Shown: positions 40,917 through 51,725, counted from the stretch's first letter. The stretch: DNA of 64,000 bases from Kineothrix alysoides (GCF_000732725.1 NZ_JPNB01000002.1:1240001-1304000); one strand, 5' to 3'. Made by a program: numbers and translations. Notes: a model not told the origin generated them from the letters alone.

Positions 40917-42215
40917 ATGAAGAGGGTATTGGCAACAATTATGGCAACAGCCATGACGGCAGCGCTTTTTACAGGCTGCGGACAGGCGCCTGCGCAGGAG
41001 ACCGGTAAAGATACGACAGCAGCTACTACAGAAACAGCATCCGAGGCGGCAGCAGAAACAACTGAAGCAGAAAGTCCGCAGGAGCAGAGCAGCGCGTCGG
41101 GAGACGTAACGATTTGGTATTATTGGGAAACCGAGGGACATCAGAAGGCATTGAACCATTTAATTGAGGAATACAACAATTCCCAGAATGCGGTAACGGT
41201 AGAAGCGAAGTACGTTCCCTTCGCAGACTTTAAGAAACAGTTGTCGATAGGAGCGTCGGCGGATGTGCTTCCCGACTTGGTTATTTTGGATAATCCCGAC
41301 CATGCTTCTTATGCTTCGATGGGAATTTTTGCGGATATTACGGATAAATTCGATGTCAGCACTTATTATGAAGGTCCGGTTAATTCCTGTACGCTGGACG
41401 AAAGGCTTTACGGAGTTCCTTTCGGCAGCAACTGCCTGCTTCTTTACTACAATAAAGATATGCTTGAGGCAGCAGGACGTGAGGTTCCCGCTACATGGGA
41501 TGAGCTGCTGGAAACGGCAAAGGCATGTTCTAAGGATAATGTATCCGGCTTCGCACATTGCAGTTTACAGAACGAAGAAGGAACCTTCAATTTCCTTACA
41601 TGGCTCTGGTCTACGGGATCATCTTCTTATGAGATGAATTCTGAAGGCGGCATTAAGGCTCTGACGGCTGTTAAGAATATGGTAGATGAAGGTGCTATGA
41701 CAAAAGAAGCCATCAACTGGACGCAGGGCGATACGATGAATCAATTTATTTCCGGTAACCTCGCTATGATGATCAACGGAACATGGCAGGTTCCCACCAT
41801 GAGAGAAGAAGTGCCCGATTTGAACTGGGGTGTGGCTCCTATCCCGATGGATGCACAGCAGGCTTCAGGGCTTGGCGGAGAGAACTATGCAGTTATCGCC
41901 GGGGGCAATGAAGATGCGGCTATTGATTTCCTGAGATTTGCAACTACCGAGGAAAACTGCTTGTACATGATGAATGCGATGGGATATATTTCCTCCGACT
42001 CTAAGATTGCGGCAAATCAATTCAAGGGAGATGAGGTATACGAAGCGTTCGTAGAGGAAATGCAGTATGCTTACGCCAGAGGACCTCTGCCTGAGTGGCC
42101 GGATATATCAGATGCGATTTCCCTGGCATTTAATGAAGTCATGACCGGTGCGAGCACGCCGGAGGATGCGGCGGCAAAAGCGCAGACGACCATTGATGGG
42201 ATATTAGCCCAGTAA
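40917..42215 (+). CDS. Sugar ABC transporter solute-binding lipoprotein
   Basis: The 432-residue protein is a family-1 extracellular solute-binding protein. The lipobox FTGC places the lipidated Cys at residue 21; an Ala/Thr/Glu-rich linker follows, then the mature domain with VTIWYYWETEGHQKALNHLIEEY. A YGVPFGSNCLLLYYNKDML segment forms part of the ligand cleft. It captures oligosaccharides outside the cell and hands them to the two permeases that follow. A GGAGG site precedes the ATG. A terminator follows, which would lower permease expression relative to this protein. Confidence 0.92.
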   Translation: MKRVLATIMATAMTAALFTGCGQAPAQETGKDTTAATTETASEAAAETTEAESPQEQSSASGDVTIWYYWETEGHQKALNHLIEEYNNSQNAVTVEAKYVPFADFKKQLSIGASADVLPDLVILDNPDHASYASMGIFADITDKFDVSTYYEGPVNSCTLDERLYGVPFGSNCLLLYYNKDMLEAAGREVPATWDELLETAKACSKDNVSGFAHCSLQNEEGTFNFLTWLWSTGSSSYEMNSEGGIKALTAVKNMVDEGAMTKEAINWTQGDTMNQFISGNLAMMINGTWQVPTMREEVPDLNWGVAPIPMDAQQASGLGGENYAVIAGGNEDAAIDFLRFATTEENCLYMMNAMGYISSDSKIAANQFKGDEVYEAFVEEMQYAYARGPLPEWPDISDAISLAFNEVMTGASTPEDAAAKAQTTIDGILAQ

Positions 42216-42225
42216 AAGGTTGAAA

Positions 42226-42269
42226 GGGGCAGGAAAAGCAGCAAAATGTGATTCCCTGCCCTTTTTTTG
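42226..42269 (+). terminator. Intra-operon partial terminator
   Basis: GGGGCAGG pairs with CCTGCCC and is followed by seven T. Its place after the binding-protein gene suits stoichiometric control of the permeases. Confidence 0.75.
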
Positions 42270-42290
42270 TCCAAAAATGGAGGAAACGTA

Positions 42291-43193
42291 ATGAAAAACA
42301 TAAAAAAATTCTTTAAATACGATAATGCAGGCATTTTTTTCGTGCTTCCGGCGCTGGCATATATGCTCGCTTTTGTGGGCTACCCTATTATATACAATTT
42401 TATTCTCAGCTTTCAGGATGTGACCGCCAGGAATCTCAAGAACGGGATAAGAGATTTCATAGGGTTCAAAAATTATATCGACTTATTTACGCAGGACAAT
42501 GTGCTGACTGCATCGCTGTGGAATACGCTTGTATTCACCGTTTCCTGTTTGGTATTTCAATTTATCGTTGGTTTTGCTCTGGCAGTATTTTTTAACAAAA
42601 AGTTCGCTTTTTCCAAACCCGTAAGAGGGCTTCTGATGATGCCGTGGATGATACCGATTACGATTACGGGCCTTATTTTCAAGTTTATGTTTGGAACCGA
42701 TGTGGGAATCATCAATTATTTTCTAAAAACCATAGGACTGATCGGAGAAAATGTGGAATGGCTGACCAGTACGACTACGGCTATGCCTGCCGTAATCTTT
42801 GCAAATATTTGGATCGGTATTCCTTTTAATATGATTTTGATTGCTACGGGGCTTACGATTATCCCGACGGAATTGTACGAAAGTGCTTCTATCGACGGCG
42901 CTAACAAACTTCAGTCATTCTGGAGAATAACAGTTCCCCTGTTAAAGCCTACTATAGAATCCGTGCTGATTCTCGGATTTATTTACACCTTTAAGGTCTA
43001 TGACCTGATATATGTTATGACCAGCGGCGGGCCGGTGAATTCTACACAGGTCTTGTCCACCTATTCCTACAAGCTGTCCTTTGAAATGTTTAAGTACAGC
43101 AAAGGAGCGGCGGTAGCCAATATACTGTTTGTTATTTTATTTCTTATAAGTCTGGCGTACTTAAAATATGTGTATACGGAGGAGGAAGCATAA
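42291..43193 (+). CDS. Sugar ABC transporter permease 1 (UgpA/MalF class)
   Basis: The 300-residue protein has six membrane helices. The EAA loop reads ELYESASIDGANKLQSFWRITVPLLKPT, which contacts the ATPase. It pairs with the next permease to import oligosaccharides. ATG 42291 has TGGAGG upstream. Its stop overlaps the next start by one base. No ATPase gene is present in the locus, so a shared MsmX-type ATPase encoded elsewhere is likely. Confidence 0.92.
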   Translation: MKNIKKFFKYDNAGIFFVLPALAYMLAFVGYPIIYNFILSFQDVTARNLKNGIRDFIGFKNYIDLFTQDNVLTASLWNTLVFTVSCLVFQFIVGFALAVFFNKKFAFSKPVRGLLMMPWMIPITITGLIFKFMFGTDVGIINYFLKTIGLIGENVEWLTSTTTAMPAVIFANIWIGIPFNMILIATGLTIIPTELYESASIDGANKLQSFWRITVPLLKPTIESVLILGFIYTFKVYDLIYVMTSGGPVNSTQVLSTYSYKLSFEMFKYSKGAAVANILFVILFLISLAYLKYVYTEEEA

Positions 43194-44041
43194 TGGGAGC
43201 AGAAGTGAAATTATCGAAGAGTAAAAATGCCATATATTGCATTGTTTCTATACTGGTCTTATGCATTCTTTTATTTCCGCTGTATTGGATATTGGTTACG
43301 TCCTTGAAAACGGAGAAGGAAATCTTTCAGATTCCCCCGACCTTTTGGCCCGGGGTGCTGAATCTGAATTCTTATATGGTGCAGTTTAACAGCGGAGATT
43401 TTAATATGTTTCATTCTTTTGGAAACAGCATGATCATTTCCTTATCCGCGATGTCGATAGCGGTGGTGCTGGCAGTCCCCGCATCTTATGGTATCGCCCG
43501 GTATGCCTTTGCAGGAAAAAGGGGAATCATCCTCATATTTCTTGTGACGCAGATGCTTCCGGTATCCGTGCTTCTTACGCCGTTGTTCATTATGTTTAAG
43601 AATATGCATTTATACAATACCTTTTTTTCCACTATTTTAGCGGATGCAACGATAGGAATCCCTTTTTCGGTATTGATCCTTAAGAACTATTTCGCATCCA
43701 TACCAAAAGAATTGGAAGAGGCGGCTTATATCGACGGATGTAACAAGTTCACGGCATTTCTCAGGGTATTGATTCCGATTGCGAAGCCTGGCGTGATAGT
43801 TTGCGGCATTTTTTCCTTCCTTTATGCGTGGGGCGATCTTGCTTACGGCATGACTTTTATTCTGGACCAGGAGAAACGTCCGATTACAGCAGGAATTTTT
43901 AATTTCATGGGCCAGTATGGAACGAAATGGAGCTATTTGACGGCATTTGCTGTAGTAACGATTATTCCGGTAGCCCTTATATTCATTCTCATGCAGAAAT
44001 ATATTATCAGCGGCATGACGAGCGGAGCGGTCAAAGGCTAG
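43193..44041 (+). CDS. Sugar ABC transporter permease 2 (MalG class)
   Basis: The 282-residue protein has six predicted membrane helices and the EAA loop [29 protein letters not shown]. It follows the MalG pattern with a final [12 protein letters not shown]. It completes the importer with permease 1 and the lipoprotein. The start overlaps the permease 1 stop, so the subunits are coupled. A candidate CcpA site lies 32 bases after its stop. Confidence 0.92.
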   Translation: MGAEVKLSKSKNAIYCIVSILVLCILLFPLYWILVTSLKTEKEIFQIPPTFWPGVLNLNSYMVQFNSGDFNMFHSFGNSMIISLSAMSIAVVLAVPASYGIARYAFAGKRGIILIFLVTQMLPVSVLLTPLFIMFKNMHLYNTFFSTILADATIGIPFSVLILKNYFASIPKELEEAAYIDGCNKFTAFLRVLIPIAKPGVIVCGIFSFLYAWGDLAYGMTFILDQEKRPITAGIFNFMGQYGTKWSYLTAFAVVTIIPVALIFILMQKYIISGMTSGAVKG

Positions 44042-44072
44042 GGAGAGGAAGTTAGAAGGTGGAGGATTAAAA

Positions 44073-44086
44073 GAAAAGCGCTTTCA
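44073..44086 (+). promoter_or_regulatory. Candidate CcpA (cre) site
   Basis: GAAAAGCGCTTTCA matches 12 of 14 bases of the optimal cre TGAAAGCGCTTTCA. It lies between the permease and chemoreceptor genes and could act as a roadblock under glucose excess. Confidence 0.5.
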
Positions 44087-44129
44087 ACGATTGATTTTAA
44101 GTCCGCTAAAGCGGCTATGGGGTATCAGT

Positions 44130-46193
44130 ATGAAAAAAGAAAAACACGAAGGGGATAAAAAGAGAAAAGTAACGACCAGTATAAAAAAGCTCTTGATTGC
44201 CGGTTTTTCCATTCCGGTCATCTGCGTTATCATAGTCGGAGTCTTCTCTTATCAAAGGGCCTCGGAGGAAATCGTAGCCGTATGCGAAGAATCTATGAAA
44301 AATACGATGAAAATGACATTGCAATATCTGGATTACGTATTTGCCGGAGTCCAGTCGGAATGTGTTCAGCTTCTCGTGGATGACAATACGGTAAATTACA
44401 TAAAGGGATCGTCCTTTGATATCATGGAAAAAAACAAGCAGCTAAGTGCGGTAAAAACCAATGTGCTCGCCAAGGAAAAGGCGAATAAATTTATTTCCGG
44501 CATTCATCTGATTCCTTCCGGCAAGCTGCAGACCGTTACATCGGCCTCCGTTATTCAGACTGGATTTTTCGAGGAGCTGGAAGAAGGCATTGCGGAAAAA
44601 AGCAGTTGGACCGGCAAACATACATTGATTGATGAGAGGCTTAACATCGCTAAAGATGACTATGCGCTGTCTTATATGCAAAAAAGCATGGAGAATAATG
44701 CAGTAGTCGTAGTGGATATTGGAAAAGCTGAGTTGGTACAGCTTCTAAAAGAACTAGATTTCGGCGAAGGGAGCAGGATTTCACTCATCACTGCCGACGG
44801 GCGGGAAATAGCAGCAGGCCGGGACGATGGGATAGCCTTTATGGGGGAAGACTTTTTCAAGGAAATTAACGGAGAAGGTTTTAGCAGCTTAAGCCAATAT
44901 GTAACCTATGAAGATAAGGAGTATTTGTACGTTCAGATGCAAAGCGGACAAAATGGTGCACTTTTATGTGCCATGATTCCCGAAGAAACAATTATGACGA
45001 GAGTGTCATCTATTAAAATGGTAGTCTTTCTTTTCGTAATACTCTCCTGTTTTCTTGCCATACTGACCGCTGCATTTATTTCGAAGCAGTTGGTGAAGGC
45101 GGTGAAAGGAATGGCTCAAATATTGGGAGAGGTTTCCGAAGGAAATCTTTTGGTAAAGGAGAAAAGCTTTTACCTGAAGGAAATAAACGTTTTATCAGGA
45201 CATGTGAGCCGGATGATCGGGAAGACGAAAAAAATGCTCATCCAGGTCAAGAACTGCGACTGCGCCATAGAGGACTCGATGGAGAATCTGAAGGTATCTT
45301 CTGCAGATGTGCAGGAGACGGCGGCATCCATTACGGATGTGGTAAAGGATATCAATCAGGGAATCTCCAGGCAGGCGACAGAGCTTGAAAGGTGCCGGGA
45401 GAAAATGGAGTATCTTTCGGAGCAGATTGAGCTTGTAAACGAAAGTACAGGAAAAATAAAAGCGACGGCGGACAAGACGGACGAGTTTATATCCGGTATG
45501 GAAATAACGATGACAGAGCTTCAGGAAAACGCCAAAGATGTGGAAGCAGTGTCGGATACCGCAGTGAAGCACATGCTGCAACTAAAGGAACAGTCGGCAA
45601 ATATCGAAAGCTTTTTGGAAATAATAAATGAAATGGCCGACAGCACGAATCTGCTTTCACTGAACGCTTCGATAGAGGCTGCAAGAGTAGGAGAAGCGGG
45701 AAGAGGCTTTGCCGTAGTAGCAGGAGAAATTCATAAGCTTGCGGACGGCTCTTCGCAGGCGGCTGAAGAGATCCGCAAAATTATAAAGGAAATAGAGCAG
45801 CAGGTAGTCAGGACTGAAAGTGCAGTTCATGAAACGAAGAAGGCGGTAGAAATACAGAAGGAGAAAGCGGAGCTGACAACCGGGACTTTTTATGCAATGC
45901 GGGAGCAGGTGGATGGCCTGACGGTCAGTCTGGAGCATATCGCGGAAAGCGTATCGGAAATGGACAGACAGAGGAAGGAAGCGCTGGAGGCGGTCCGGGA
46001 AATATCGGAGGTTTCCGAGGAGAATATTTTGTATTCCGACAAGGTCATGGAGCAGGTAAAGCAGCAAAAGGCACTGAGCGGAAATCTGACCGGTATCGTT
46101 TCAGTGATGAAGTCGAATATGGAGGAGCTGGGCAAGGCGCTGAATCAGTTCAGGGTTGACGAAAAGGAGAAAAGTTTTCAAAATGAAAAGTAA
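44130..46193 (+). CDS. Methyl-accepting chemotaxis protein
   Basis: The 687-residue receptor has a basic N-terminus, a membrane span near residues 22-42, a large extracytoplasmic sensor domain and a second span near 290-312. A HAMP region and a long cytoplasmic coiled coil follow. The coiled-coil tip, [30 protein letters not shown], is the CheA/CheW-binding signature. It should signal to CheA when the locus's sugar, or its binding protein, is present. ATG 44130 has ATGGGG nearby; an earlier in-frame ATG at 44091 lacks support. Finding it inside a transport and glycosidase operon is unusual. Confidence 0.9.
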   Translation: MKKEKHEGDKKRKVTTSIKKLLIAGFSIPVICVIIVGVFSYQRASEEIVAVCEESMKNTMKMTLQYLDYVFAGVQSECVQLLVDDNTVNYIKGSSFDIMEKNKQLSAVKTNVLAKEKANKFISGIHLIPSGKLQTVTSASVIQTGFFEELEEGIAEKSSWTGKHTLIDERLNIAKDDYALSYMQKSMENNAVVVVDIGKAELVQLLKELDFGEGSRISLITADGREIAAGRDDGIAFMGEDFFKEINGEGFSSLSQYVTYEDKEYLYVQMQSGQNGALLCAMIPEETIMTRVSSIKMVVFLFVILSCFLAILTAAFISKQLVKAVKGMAQILGEVSEGNLLVKEKSFYLKEINVLSGHVSRMIGKTKKMLIQVKNCDCAIEDSMENLKVSSADVQETAASITDVVKDINQGISRQATELERCREKMEYLSEQIELVNESTGKIKATADKTDEFISGMEITMTELQENAKDVEAVSDTAVKHMLQLKEQSANIESFLEIINEMADSTNLLSLNASIEAARVGEAGRGFAVVAGEIHKLADGSSQAAEEIRKIIKEIEQQVVRTESAVHETKKAVEIQKEKAELTTGTFYAMREQVDGLTVSLEHIAESVSEMDRQRKEALEAVREISEVSEENILYSDKVMEQVKQQKALSGNLTGIVSVMKSNMEELGKALNQFRVDEKEKSFQNEK

Positions 46194-48117
46194 GAAGATG
46201 AATAAGATTGATTTAAAAAATATTCGTATAGACGATAATTTTTGGGTGAAGCGGCAAAGTCTGATTACAGATGTAGTGATTCCCTACCAGGAAGCCATTC
46301 TGGACGATAAGGTGGAGGGAGTGGAGAAAAGCCATGCGTTTGCTAATTTCCGTATAGCTGCGGGCCTGGAGGATGGGGAGTTCTATGGAATGGTGTTTCA
46401 GGACAGCGATGTAGCCAAGTGGCTGGAAGCAGCAGCCTATTCCCTATGTATAAAGCCTGATGAGGATTTGGAAAAAAGGGCGGATAATATCATAGATATT
46501 ATTGAAAAAGCGCAGCAGGCGGACGGTTATCTGAATACCTATTTTACCATAAAGGAGCCTGAGAAGCGCTGGACCAATCTCCATGAATGCCATGAATTAT
46601 ACTGCGCGGGGCATATGATGGAAGCAGCGGCAGCCTATTATGAAGCCACCGGAAAGGACAAGCTTCTGGGAGTGATGGAACGGATGGCGGACCATATAGA
46701 GAACCGTTTTCTTGCGGAGAAAAGAGAAGGAATTCCCGGACATCAGGAGGTGGAAATCGGCCTGATGCGCATGTACCATGTGACAGGTGAGAATAAGTAT
46801 TTGAAGCTGGCACAGCATTTTATCGATGAAAGAGGAAAGAACCCGCAATTTTTTATAGAAGAAACGCAAAAGCGCGGATGGAAACATGAAATCATGGACC
46901 CCTACAACATGAAATACAACCAGAGCTTTGCGCCGGTAAGAAATCAAAAAACAGCGGAGGGGCATAGCGTCAGAGCCGTATATATGTTTACAGCCATGGC
47001 CGATATTGCCGGTGTGACCGGAGATGAAGAGCTGCTCAAGGCGTGTGAGGCCATCTGGGAAAACTGTGTAAATAAGAGGATGTACATTACCGGAGGAATC
47101 GGTTCGAATGCGGAGGGAGAGGCCTTTACCATAGATTATGACTTGCCCAATGATTCCGTTTATGCGGAAACCTGTGCATCTGTAGGGCTGATTTTCTGGG
47201 CGGAAAAGATGCTTGGGATAACGGGAGACGGACAATATGCGGATATTATGGAACGGGCTTTATACAATGGAGTACTGAGCGGCATGCAGTTGGACGGTAA
47301 AAGATTTTTCTATGTCAATCCGCTGGAAGTAAATCCCGGCGTGTCGGGAGAGCTCTTTGGCTATAAGCATGTGCTGCCCCAGAGACCCGGTTGGTATCAG
47401 TGTGCATGCTGTCCTCCCAATGTAGCGCGATTGATTGCGTCCCTTGGAACTTACATATGGAGAGAAGAAGAGGGAATTATTTATTCTGATCTGCACATAG
47501 GAGGAACTGCAGAATTAGAAAATGCGACGATACGGACTGTGTCAGAATTCCCATGGAACGGAGCTGTCTCTTATGAAATTGTACCTAAGGGAGGAAAGAA
47601 GGAATTTACCCTTGCCATACGTATTCCCTCCTATGCCGAAGGCCATAAGCTGTCATTAAACGGACGGGATATAACAGCGCAATACGGGGTGCACAAGGGC
47701 TATTGCTTCATATCCAGAGAGTGGAATGTGCCGGATAAGCTCTCCCTTACCTTTGATATGAGGATAAGAAAGGTACATACAAATACAGCAGTCAGGTCGA
47801 ATATCGGCTGTGCCGCACTGCAAAGAGGCCCTATTGTCTATTGCTTGGAAGGGGCAGACAACGGAGAAAGACTCCAGGAGCTTCATATTTTGAAAAAAGG
47901 TGCCTTAAAAGCGGAAGATTATCAGGAGAATCTGCTAGGGGGAATCGTACCCATTAAGGCTCAGGGCAGCCGCATTTACGCAAATGGAGAATTGTACTTC
48001 GAAGGGGAATTCGAAAGAAAAGAAGAAATGTTGACCGCGATTCCTTATTATGCATGGGGAAATAGAGGCTTAAATCAGATGAAAGTGTGGATACACGAGG
48101 ATGGAGGTATTCTATGA
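46183..48117 (+). CDS. GH127 beta-L-arabinofuranosidase-like glycosidase
   Basis: The 644-residue enzyme matches the GH127 fold: an (alpha/alpha)6 barrel with [21 protein letters not shown] and YITGGIGS. The catalytic Glu lies in YAETCASVG, and [11 protein letters not shown] supplies the zinc-bound nucleophile Cys. C-terminal beta-sandwich domains follow. The family removes terminal beta-L-arabinofuranose from plant or mucin-type glycans. No signal peptide is seen. It overlaps the chemoreceptor stop by 11 bases and the GH31 start by four, so all three are co-translated. Confidence 0.92.
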   Translation: MKSKKMNKIDLKNIRIDDNFWVKRQSLITDVVIPYQEAILDDKVEGVEKSHAFANFRIAAGLEDGEFYGMVFQDSDVAKWLEAAAYSLCIKPDEDLEKRADNIIDIIEKAQQADGYLNTYFTIKEPEKRWTNLHECHELYCAGHMMEAAAAYYEATGKDKLLGVMERMADHIENRFLAEKREGIPGHQEVEIGLMRMYHVTGENKYLKLAQHFIDERGKNPQFFIEETQKRGWKHEIMDPYNMKYNQSFAPVRNQKTAEGHSVRAVYMFTAMADIAGVTGDEELLKACEAIWENCVNKRMYITGGIGSNAEGEAFTIDYDLPNDSVYAETCASVGLIFWAEKMLGITGDGQYADIMERALYNGVLSGMQLDGKRFFYVNPLEVNPGVSGELFGYKHVLPQRPGWYQCACCPPNVARLIASLGTYIWREEEGIIYSDLHIGGTAELENATIRTVSEFPWNGAVSYEIVPKGGKKEFTLAIRIPSYAEGHKLSLNGRDITAQYGVHKGYCFISREWNVPDKLSLTFDMRIRKVHTNTAVRSNIGCAALQRGPIVYCLEGADNGERLQELHILKKGALKAEDYQENLLGGIVPIKAQGSRIYANGELYFEGEFERKEEMLTAIPYYAWGNRGLNQMKVWIHEDGGIL

Positions 48118-50090
48118 TCGAAAAAAGAGATGGCAAACTGGTATTTTACTTCGATGGCGAAGAGGTATGGCTGGAGGCGTGGGGACCGGATGCGCTGCGA
48201 ATCCGGGCAACGAAGAACGATAGCATGCCGGCAGCAGACTGGGCCTTATGCAAGGCGCAAAAGACGGATTACCATATAGAGATATATGATAATGGCGGAG
48301 CGATTACAAATGGAGGGATAAGGGCGGAAATTTCCAAGTTTGGAAAAATAAGCGTATACAACCGGAATGATCAATTGATTTTGGAAGAATACAGCAGAAA
48401 CAGAAAGGATGTCTGCGGAGAAAAATGCAGTGCACTGGAAGTGGAGGCGAGGGAATTCAAGGCCATTCCCGGCGGGGATTATCATCTGACACAGCGTTTT
48501 GAGTCTCTGGATAAAAATGAAAAGTTGTACGGTATGGGACAGTATCAGCAGCCATATCTGGACCTAAAGGGGCTGGATCTGGAGCTTGCCCATAGAAATT
48601 CCCAGGCCAGCGTTCCTTTCCTGCTCTCTTCTTCAGGCTATGGACTTCTCTGGAACAATCCGGGAGTGGGAAGGGCAGTGCTCGGTAAAAATATCATGAG
48701 CTTTGAGTCCTATTCCACGAAAGTTCTGGACTATTGGGTAGTGGCGGGAGATACTCCGGCCCGGATAGAGGAAGCCTATGCGAATGTTACAGGAAAGGTG
48801 CCGATGATGCCGGAATACGGCCTCGGCTTCTGGCAGTGCAAGCTGCGCTATCAGACGCAGGAAGAGCTTCTTGAGGTTGCCAGAGAGTATAAGAGAAGAA
48901 ATCTGCCCATCGACGTGATTGTCATCGATTTCTTTCATTGGCCGAAGCAGGGGGAGTGGAAATTGGATCCGGTATTCTGGCCGGACCCGGAGTCGATGGT
49001 AGCGGAATTGAAGGAAATGGGAATCGAGCTTATGGTTTCCATATGGCCCACGGTAGACAGAGAAAGCGAGAACTATGAGGAAATGCTTGAGAAGGGCTAT
49101 TTGATCCGTACAGACAGAGGTTTCCGGGTAGGGCTTGATTTTCAGGGAGCGACTATTCACTATGATGCCACTAATCCGGGCGCAAGGAATTATTTATGGG
49201 ATAAAGTGAAAAAGAATTATTATGAGTATGGGATAAAGATATTCTGGCTGGATGAGGCAGAGCCTGAATATAGTGTATATGATTTCGATAACTATCGGTA
49301 TCATATGGGAAGCAATTTACAGATAGGAAATATATATCCGAAAGAATATGCCAGAACCTTTTACGAAGGAATGGAAGCGGAAGGGCAGAATAATATTGTA
49401 AACCTTCTCCGCTGTGCGTGGGCAGGAAGCCAGAAGTACGGAGCACTTGTATGGTCCGGGGATATCGCCTCCAGCTTTGACAGTATGCGCAATCAGCTTG
49501 CCGCGGGGTTGAATATGGGAATTGCCGGTATTCCTTGGTGGACTACCGATATCGGAGGCTTCCATGGAGGGAACCCGGAAGATTCTGATTTTAGAGAGCT
49601 GTTCATAAGGTGGTTTCAATGGGGAGCTTTTTGCCCTGTCATGAGGCTGCACGGAGACAGAGAACCAAGGCAGCCCCGTCAGGGAACAACGGGTGGAAGC
49701 GCCTGCTGCTCCGGAGCTGCTAATGAAGTATGGAGCTACGGGGATGAGGTATATGATATTTGTAAAAAATATATGGAGATCAGGGAAGACCTGCGGGATT
49801 ATATCCGTGAACTGATGGTGCAGGCCCACGAAAAAGGCACCCCTGTCATGAGACCCCTGTTCTATGAATTCCCGGAGGATATGAGCTGTTGGGCTAACGA
49901 AGAGGAGTACATGTTCGGAGAAAGGTACCTTGTGGCTCCCATCCTATTGGCCGGACAGCGCCGGAAGGAGGTATACCTGCCTAAAGGCTGCCGCTGGGAA
50001 GCGATGGATAATGGAACCGTATATTCAGGCGGAGCGCATATTATGGCAGATGCACCGATAGACTATATGCCGGTATTCAAACGATGTTAA
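48114..50090 (+). CDS. GH31 alpha-xylosidase/alpha-glucosidase
   Basis: The 658-residue enzyme has an N-terminal beta domain (NEKLYGMGQYQQPYLDLKG) and a GH31 barrel. The nucleophile is Asp380 in IFWLDEAEPE and the acid/base is Asp450 in VWSGDIASSF. Substrate-site residues WQCKLRY and GIPWWTTDIGGFHGG are typical of bacterial alpha-xylosidases (YicI type). It would release alpha-xylose, for example from xyloglucan oligosaccharides. GGAGG precedes ATG 48114, which overlaps the GH127 stop. It lacks a signal peptide. Its stop lies against an IS91-like remnant. Confidence 0.9.
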   Translation: MIEKRDGKLVFYFDGEEVWLEAWGPDALRIRATKNDSMPAADWALCKAQKTDYHIEIYDNGGAITNGGIRAEISKFGKISVYNRNDQLILEEYSRNRKDVCGEKCSALEVEAREFKAIPGGDYHLTQRFESLDKNEKLYGMGQYQQPYLDLKGLDLELAHRNSQASVPFLLSSSGYGLLWNNPGVGRAVLGKNIMSFESYSTKVLDYWVVAGDTPARIEEAYANVTGKVPMMPEYGLGFWQCKLRYQTQEELLEVAREYKRRNLPIDVIVIDFFHWPKQGEWKLDPVFWPDPESMVAELKEMGIELMVSIWPTVDRESENYEEMLEKGYLIRTDRGFRVGLDFQGATIHYDATNPGARNYLWDKVKKNYYEYGIKIFWLDEAEPEYSVYDFDNYRYHMGSNLQIGNIYPKEYARTFYEGMEAEGQNNIVNLLRCAWAGSQKYGALVWSGDIASSFDSMRNQLAAGLNMGIAGIPWWTTDIGGFHGGNPEDSDFRELFIRWFQWGAFCPVMRLHGDREPRQPRQGTTGGSACCSGAANEVWSYGDEVYDICKKYMEIREDLRDYIRELMVQAHEKGTPVMRPLFYEFPEDMSCWANEEEYMFGERYLVAPILLAGQRRKEVYLPKGCRWEAMDNGTVYSGGAHIMADAPIDYMPVFKRC

Positions 50091-50494
50091 TAAAATAAAA
50101 GCTTTTTGAACTTGAAAAACATACGAAAAACAACATCACGGACAGAATGAAAGATGCAGTTTAGAAGAGAACGGTCATTTAAGAAATAAATACTAAGCTC
50201 TTCGGGGATGGTAAAAACGCAATGATGGTGAACACAAGAAATGAGTTTATAGGAGATGTGAAAAGAGTGAAAGAGATTGTATTTATAACCACATAAAGTG
50301 CAGAAACGGCTCTTGCAGCGAAAAAGGACGAATTTGAGTTCACCACAAAGAGGGAAGCCAAACATAGCGCCGCCCTTGGAAGGATTCGCACAGTCAAGCA
50401 TACGCTCTATATTTTCGACAACAGAGTGTCTGGGATGAAGTTCATAAATGATGTGTTCATAATAGTCAGTAAAAATGATCTGTAAGATATTCAT
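50087..50494 (-). pseudogene. IS91-like transposase, N-terminal remnant
   Basis: The 135 residues match the start of IS91-type transposases: MNILQIIFTDYYEHIIYELH, then MLDCANPSKGGAMFG, a zinc ribbon with CKSRFCTLCG and VFTIPEELSIYF. The first zinc-ribbon Cys pair has lost a Cys (FPLCG instead of CPLCG). The frame stops after about 130 residues, before the rolling-circle nuclease domain. It is therefore a dead fragment that abuts the GH31 stop, and it marks one border of a small cassette. Confidence 0.8.
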
Positions 50495-50540
50495 AAAAGA
50501 ATTTTACAATAAAGAAGCACAAAGCCCCCTCCTAAATCCC

Positions 50541-50668
50541 TCATGAATGAGGGACAAGGGATTCGAGAGTGCCCAAGGCACTTTTGTTCCAGAATATGCG
50601 GCGGATATAGTTTCGCTCCAGCCATTCGGATTCCAGTAAAGCGTCCTGAATTTCATCGGGAATTTTAA
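50541..50668 (-). pseudogene. Short C-terminal gene fragment
   Basis: On the minus strand IPDEIQDALLESEWLERNYI continues to a stop at 50541, with stops just upstream in frame. It looks like the tail of a truncated protein adjoining the IS91-like remnant. The family is not recognised. Confidence 0.35.
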
Positions 50669-50737
50669 TAAAAAAAATGGCGTTATAAAACGGGTAATAG
50701 TCCGCAGGTTAATCTTTTCCAAATTTTATTGTAATAG

Positions 50738-50762
50738 ACTTAGGGTCAATTTGGCCCTAAGT
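50738..50762 (-). terminator. Possible bidirectional terminator hairpin
   Basis: ACTTAGGG and CCCTAAGT pair around a 9-base loop just after the zinc-ribbon gene stop on the minus strand; AT-rich sequence follows. Confidence 0.5.
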
Positions 50763-50767
50763 TGGTA

Positions 50768-51022
50768 TCATTTCCAACGAAGTAATGAGGGAAACAATTC
50801 TTTCATTTGGCCTTTTGCTTCAGCAGCACTCATGTTAGAATAAACTTCTAACATGGGGGGTATGCAAGCTTCAATCATTTCATCCATAGTATAGCCATAG
50901 GTAAACTGCCCATTTTCAAAACACTTGTTGCAATAGTCCGTATTTTTGGTCTTATCCGCATTACTTCCGAAATCCACCTCACTCATGGGGCGACTACAAC
51001 TCTGGCATATTTGTTCTTTCAT
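50768..51022 (-). CDS. Putative zinc-ribbon protein (relative of 15453-15707)
   Basis: The 84-residue protein opens KEQICQSCSRPMSEVDFGSN and has a second Cys pair in DYCNKCFENG, forming a zinc ribbon. The C-terminus ends ELFPSLLRW, comparable to the KLPAW end of the island homologue. The function is unknown. AAGGAGG precedes the ATG. It is the last gene of a minus-strand run with a WYL regulator and a HEAT-repeat protein. Confidence 0.75.
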   Translation of the reverse strand: MKEQICQSCSRPMSEVDFGSNADKTKNTDYCNKCFENGQFTYGYTMDEMIEACIPPMLEVYSNMSAAEAKGQMKELFPSLLRWK

Positions 51023-51095
51023 CTTAAAGCCTCCTTAATGATTGTTTGGTTACGACTTTATTATAACAATCATAAGTTGACAACATCATTTCATG

Positions 51096-51725
51096 TTATA
51101 AATATTTACTTTGAAGTTTATTTTTTAGTTTTACTATGCGTACCTGTTGTGACTTTGATAAATAGTCAATTCGCCCATCAAGCACATCCAAAAACTGCTT
51201 TACATTAGTGCAATCTATGCAGACAGAAATGCGCTCCGCATGTTGCGCTACTTCTTTTGGTCTGCATTTCTTCAAATGTTCCATCAAAAAAGGTAATATT
51301 TGTTGACGATATTGATTGCGCTCAACGCATAACCTTGCCAATACAGAAACGCCGTTATCCACAGTGATAACACTTCCTTGTTGAATAGCGTAAGTAATCG
51401 AATCAACATTTTCGTATATAATAGGATGCTTTAATTCAACTATCGTAGAAAGTGCAGTCATTGCACCCCAAATTAGGCGGTTATTAGGTGAGTGAAGCAG
51501 TCGAATAAAGTCATTTACATAGTCGGCAATTAAGTCCGGCTGTGCCTCTCCAATTTCATAAAGCACTTTAATACAGTCGTTTGCTATTTTCTTATCCTTG
51601 TTTTTTAGACCGGAGACAATCTCATTCACTCCGTCCTTATCCTCACTTTCACACAAATGACGGGCTAACTCAATATTTAAGGTTTCATCGTTCCGATTAT
51701 TCGCGCAAGCTAATTTTTCAAGCAT
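51096..51725 (-). CDS. HEAT-repeat protein (second locus)
   Basis: The 209-residue solenoid contains helix pairs with the HEAT pattern, for example DKKIANDCIKVLYEIGEAQPDL, SPNNRLIWGAMTALSTIVEL and a final FLDVLDGRIDYLSKSQQVRIVKLKN. No enzymatic motif is visible. It may scaffold protein or nucleic-acid contacts. ATG 51725 is chosen as AGGAGGA lies just upstream; it overlaps the end of the WYL gene by eight bases. A HEAT protein is also linked to a zinc-ribbon gene and a regulator at 15.4-17.1 kb. Confidence 0.72.
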   Translation of the reverse strand: MLEKLACANNRNDETLNIELARHLCESEDKDGVNEIVSGLKNKDKKIANDCIKVLYEIGEAQPDLIADYVNDFIRLLHSPNNRLIWGAMTALSTIVELKHPIIYENVDSITYAIQQGSVITVDNGVSVLARLCVERNQYRQQILPFLMEHLKKCRPKEVAQHAERISVCIDCTNVKQFLDVLDGRIDYLSKSQQVRIVKLKNKLQSKYL

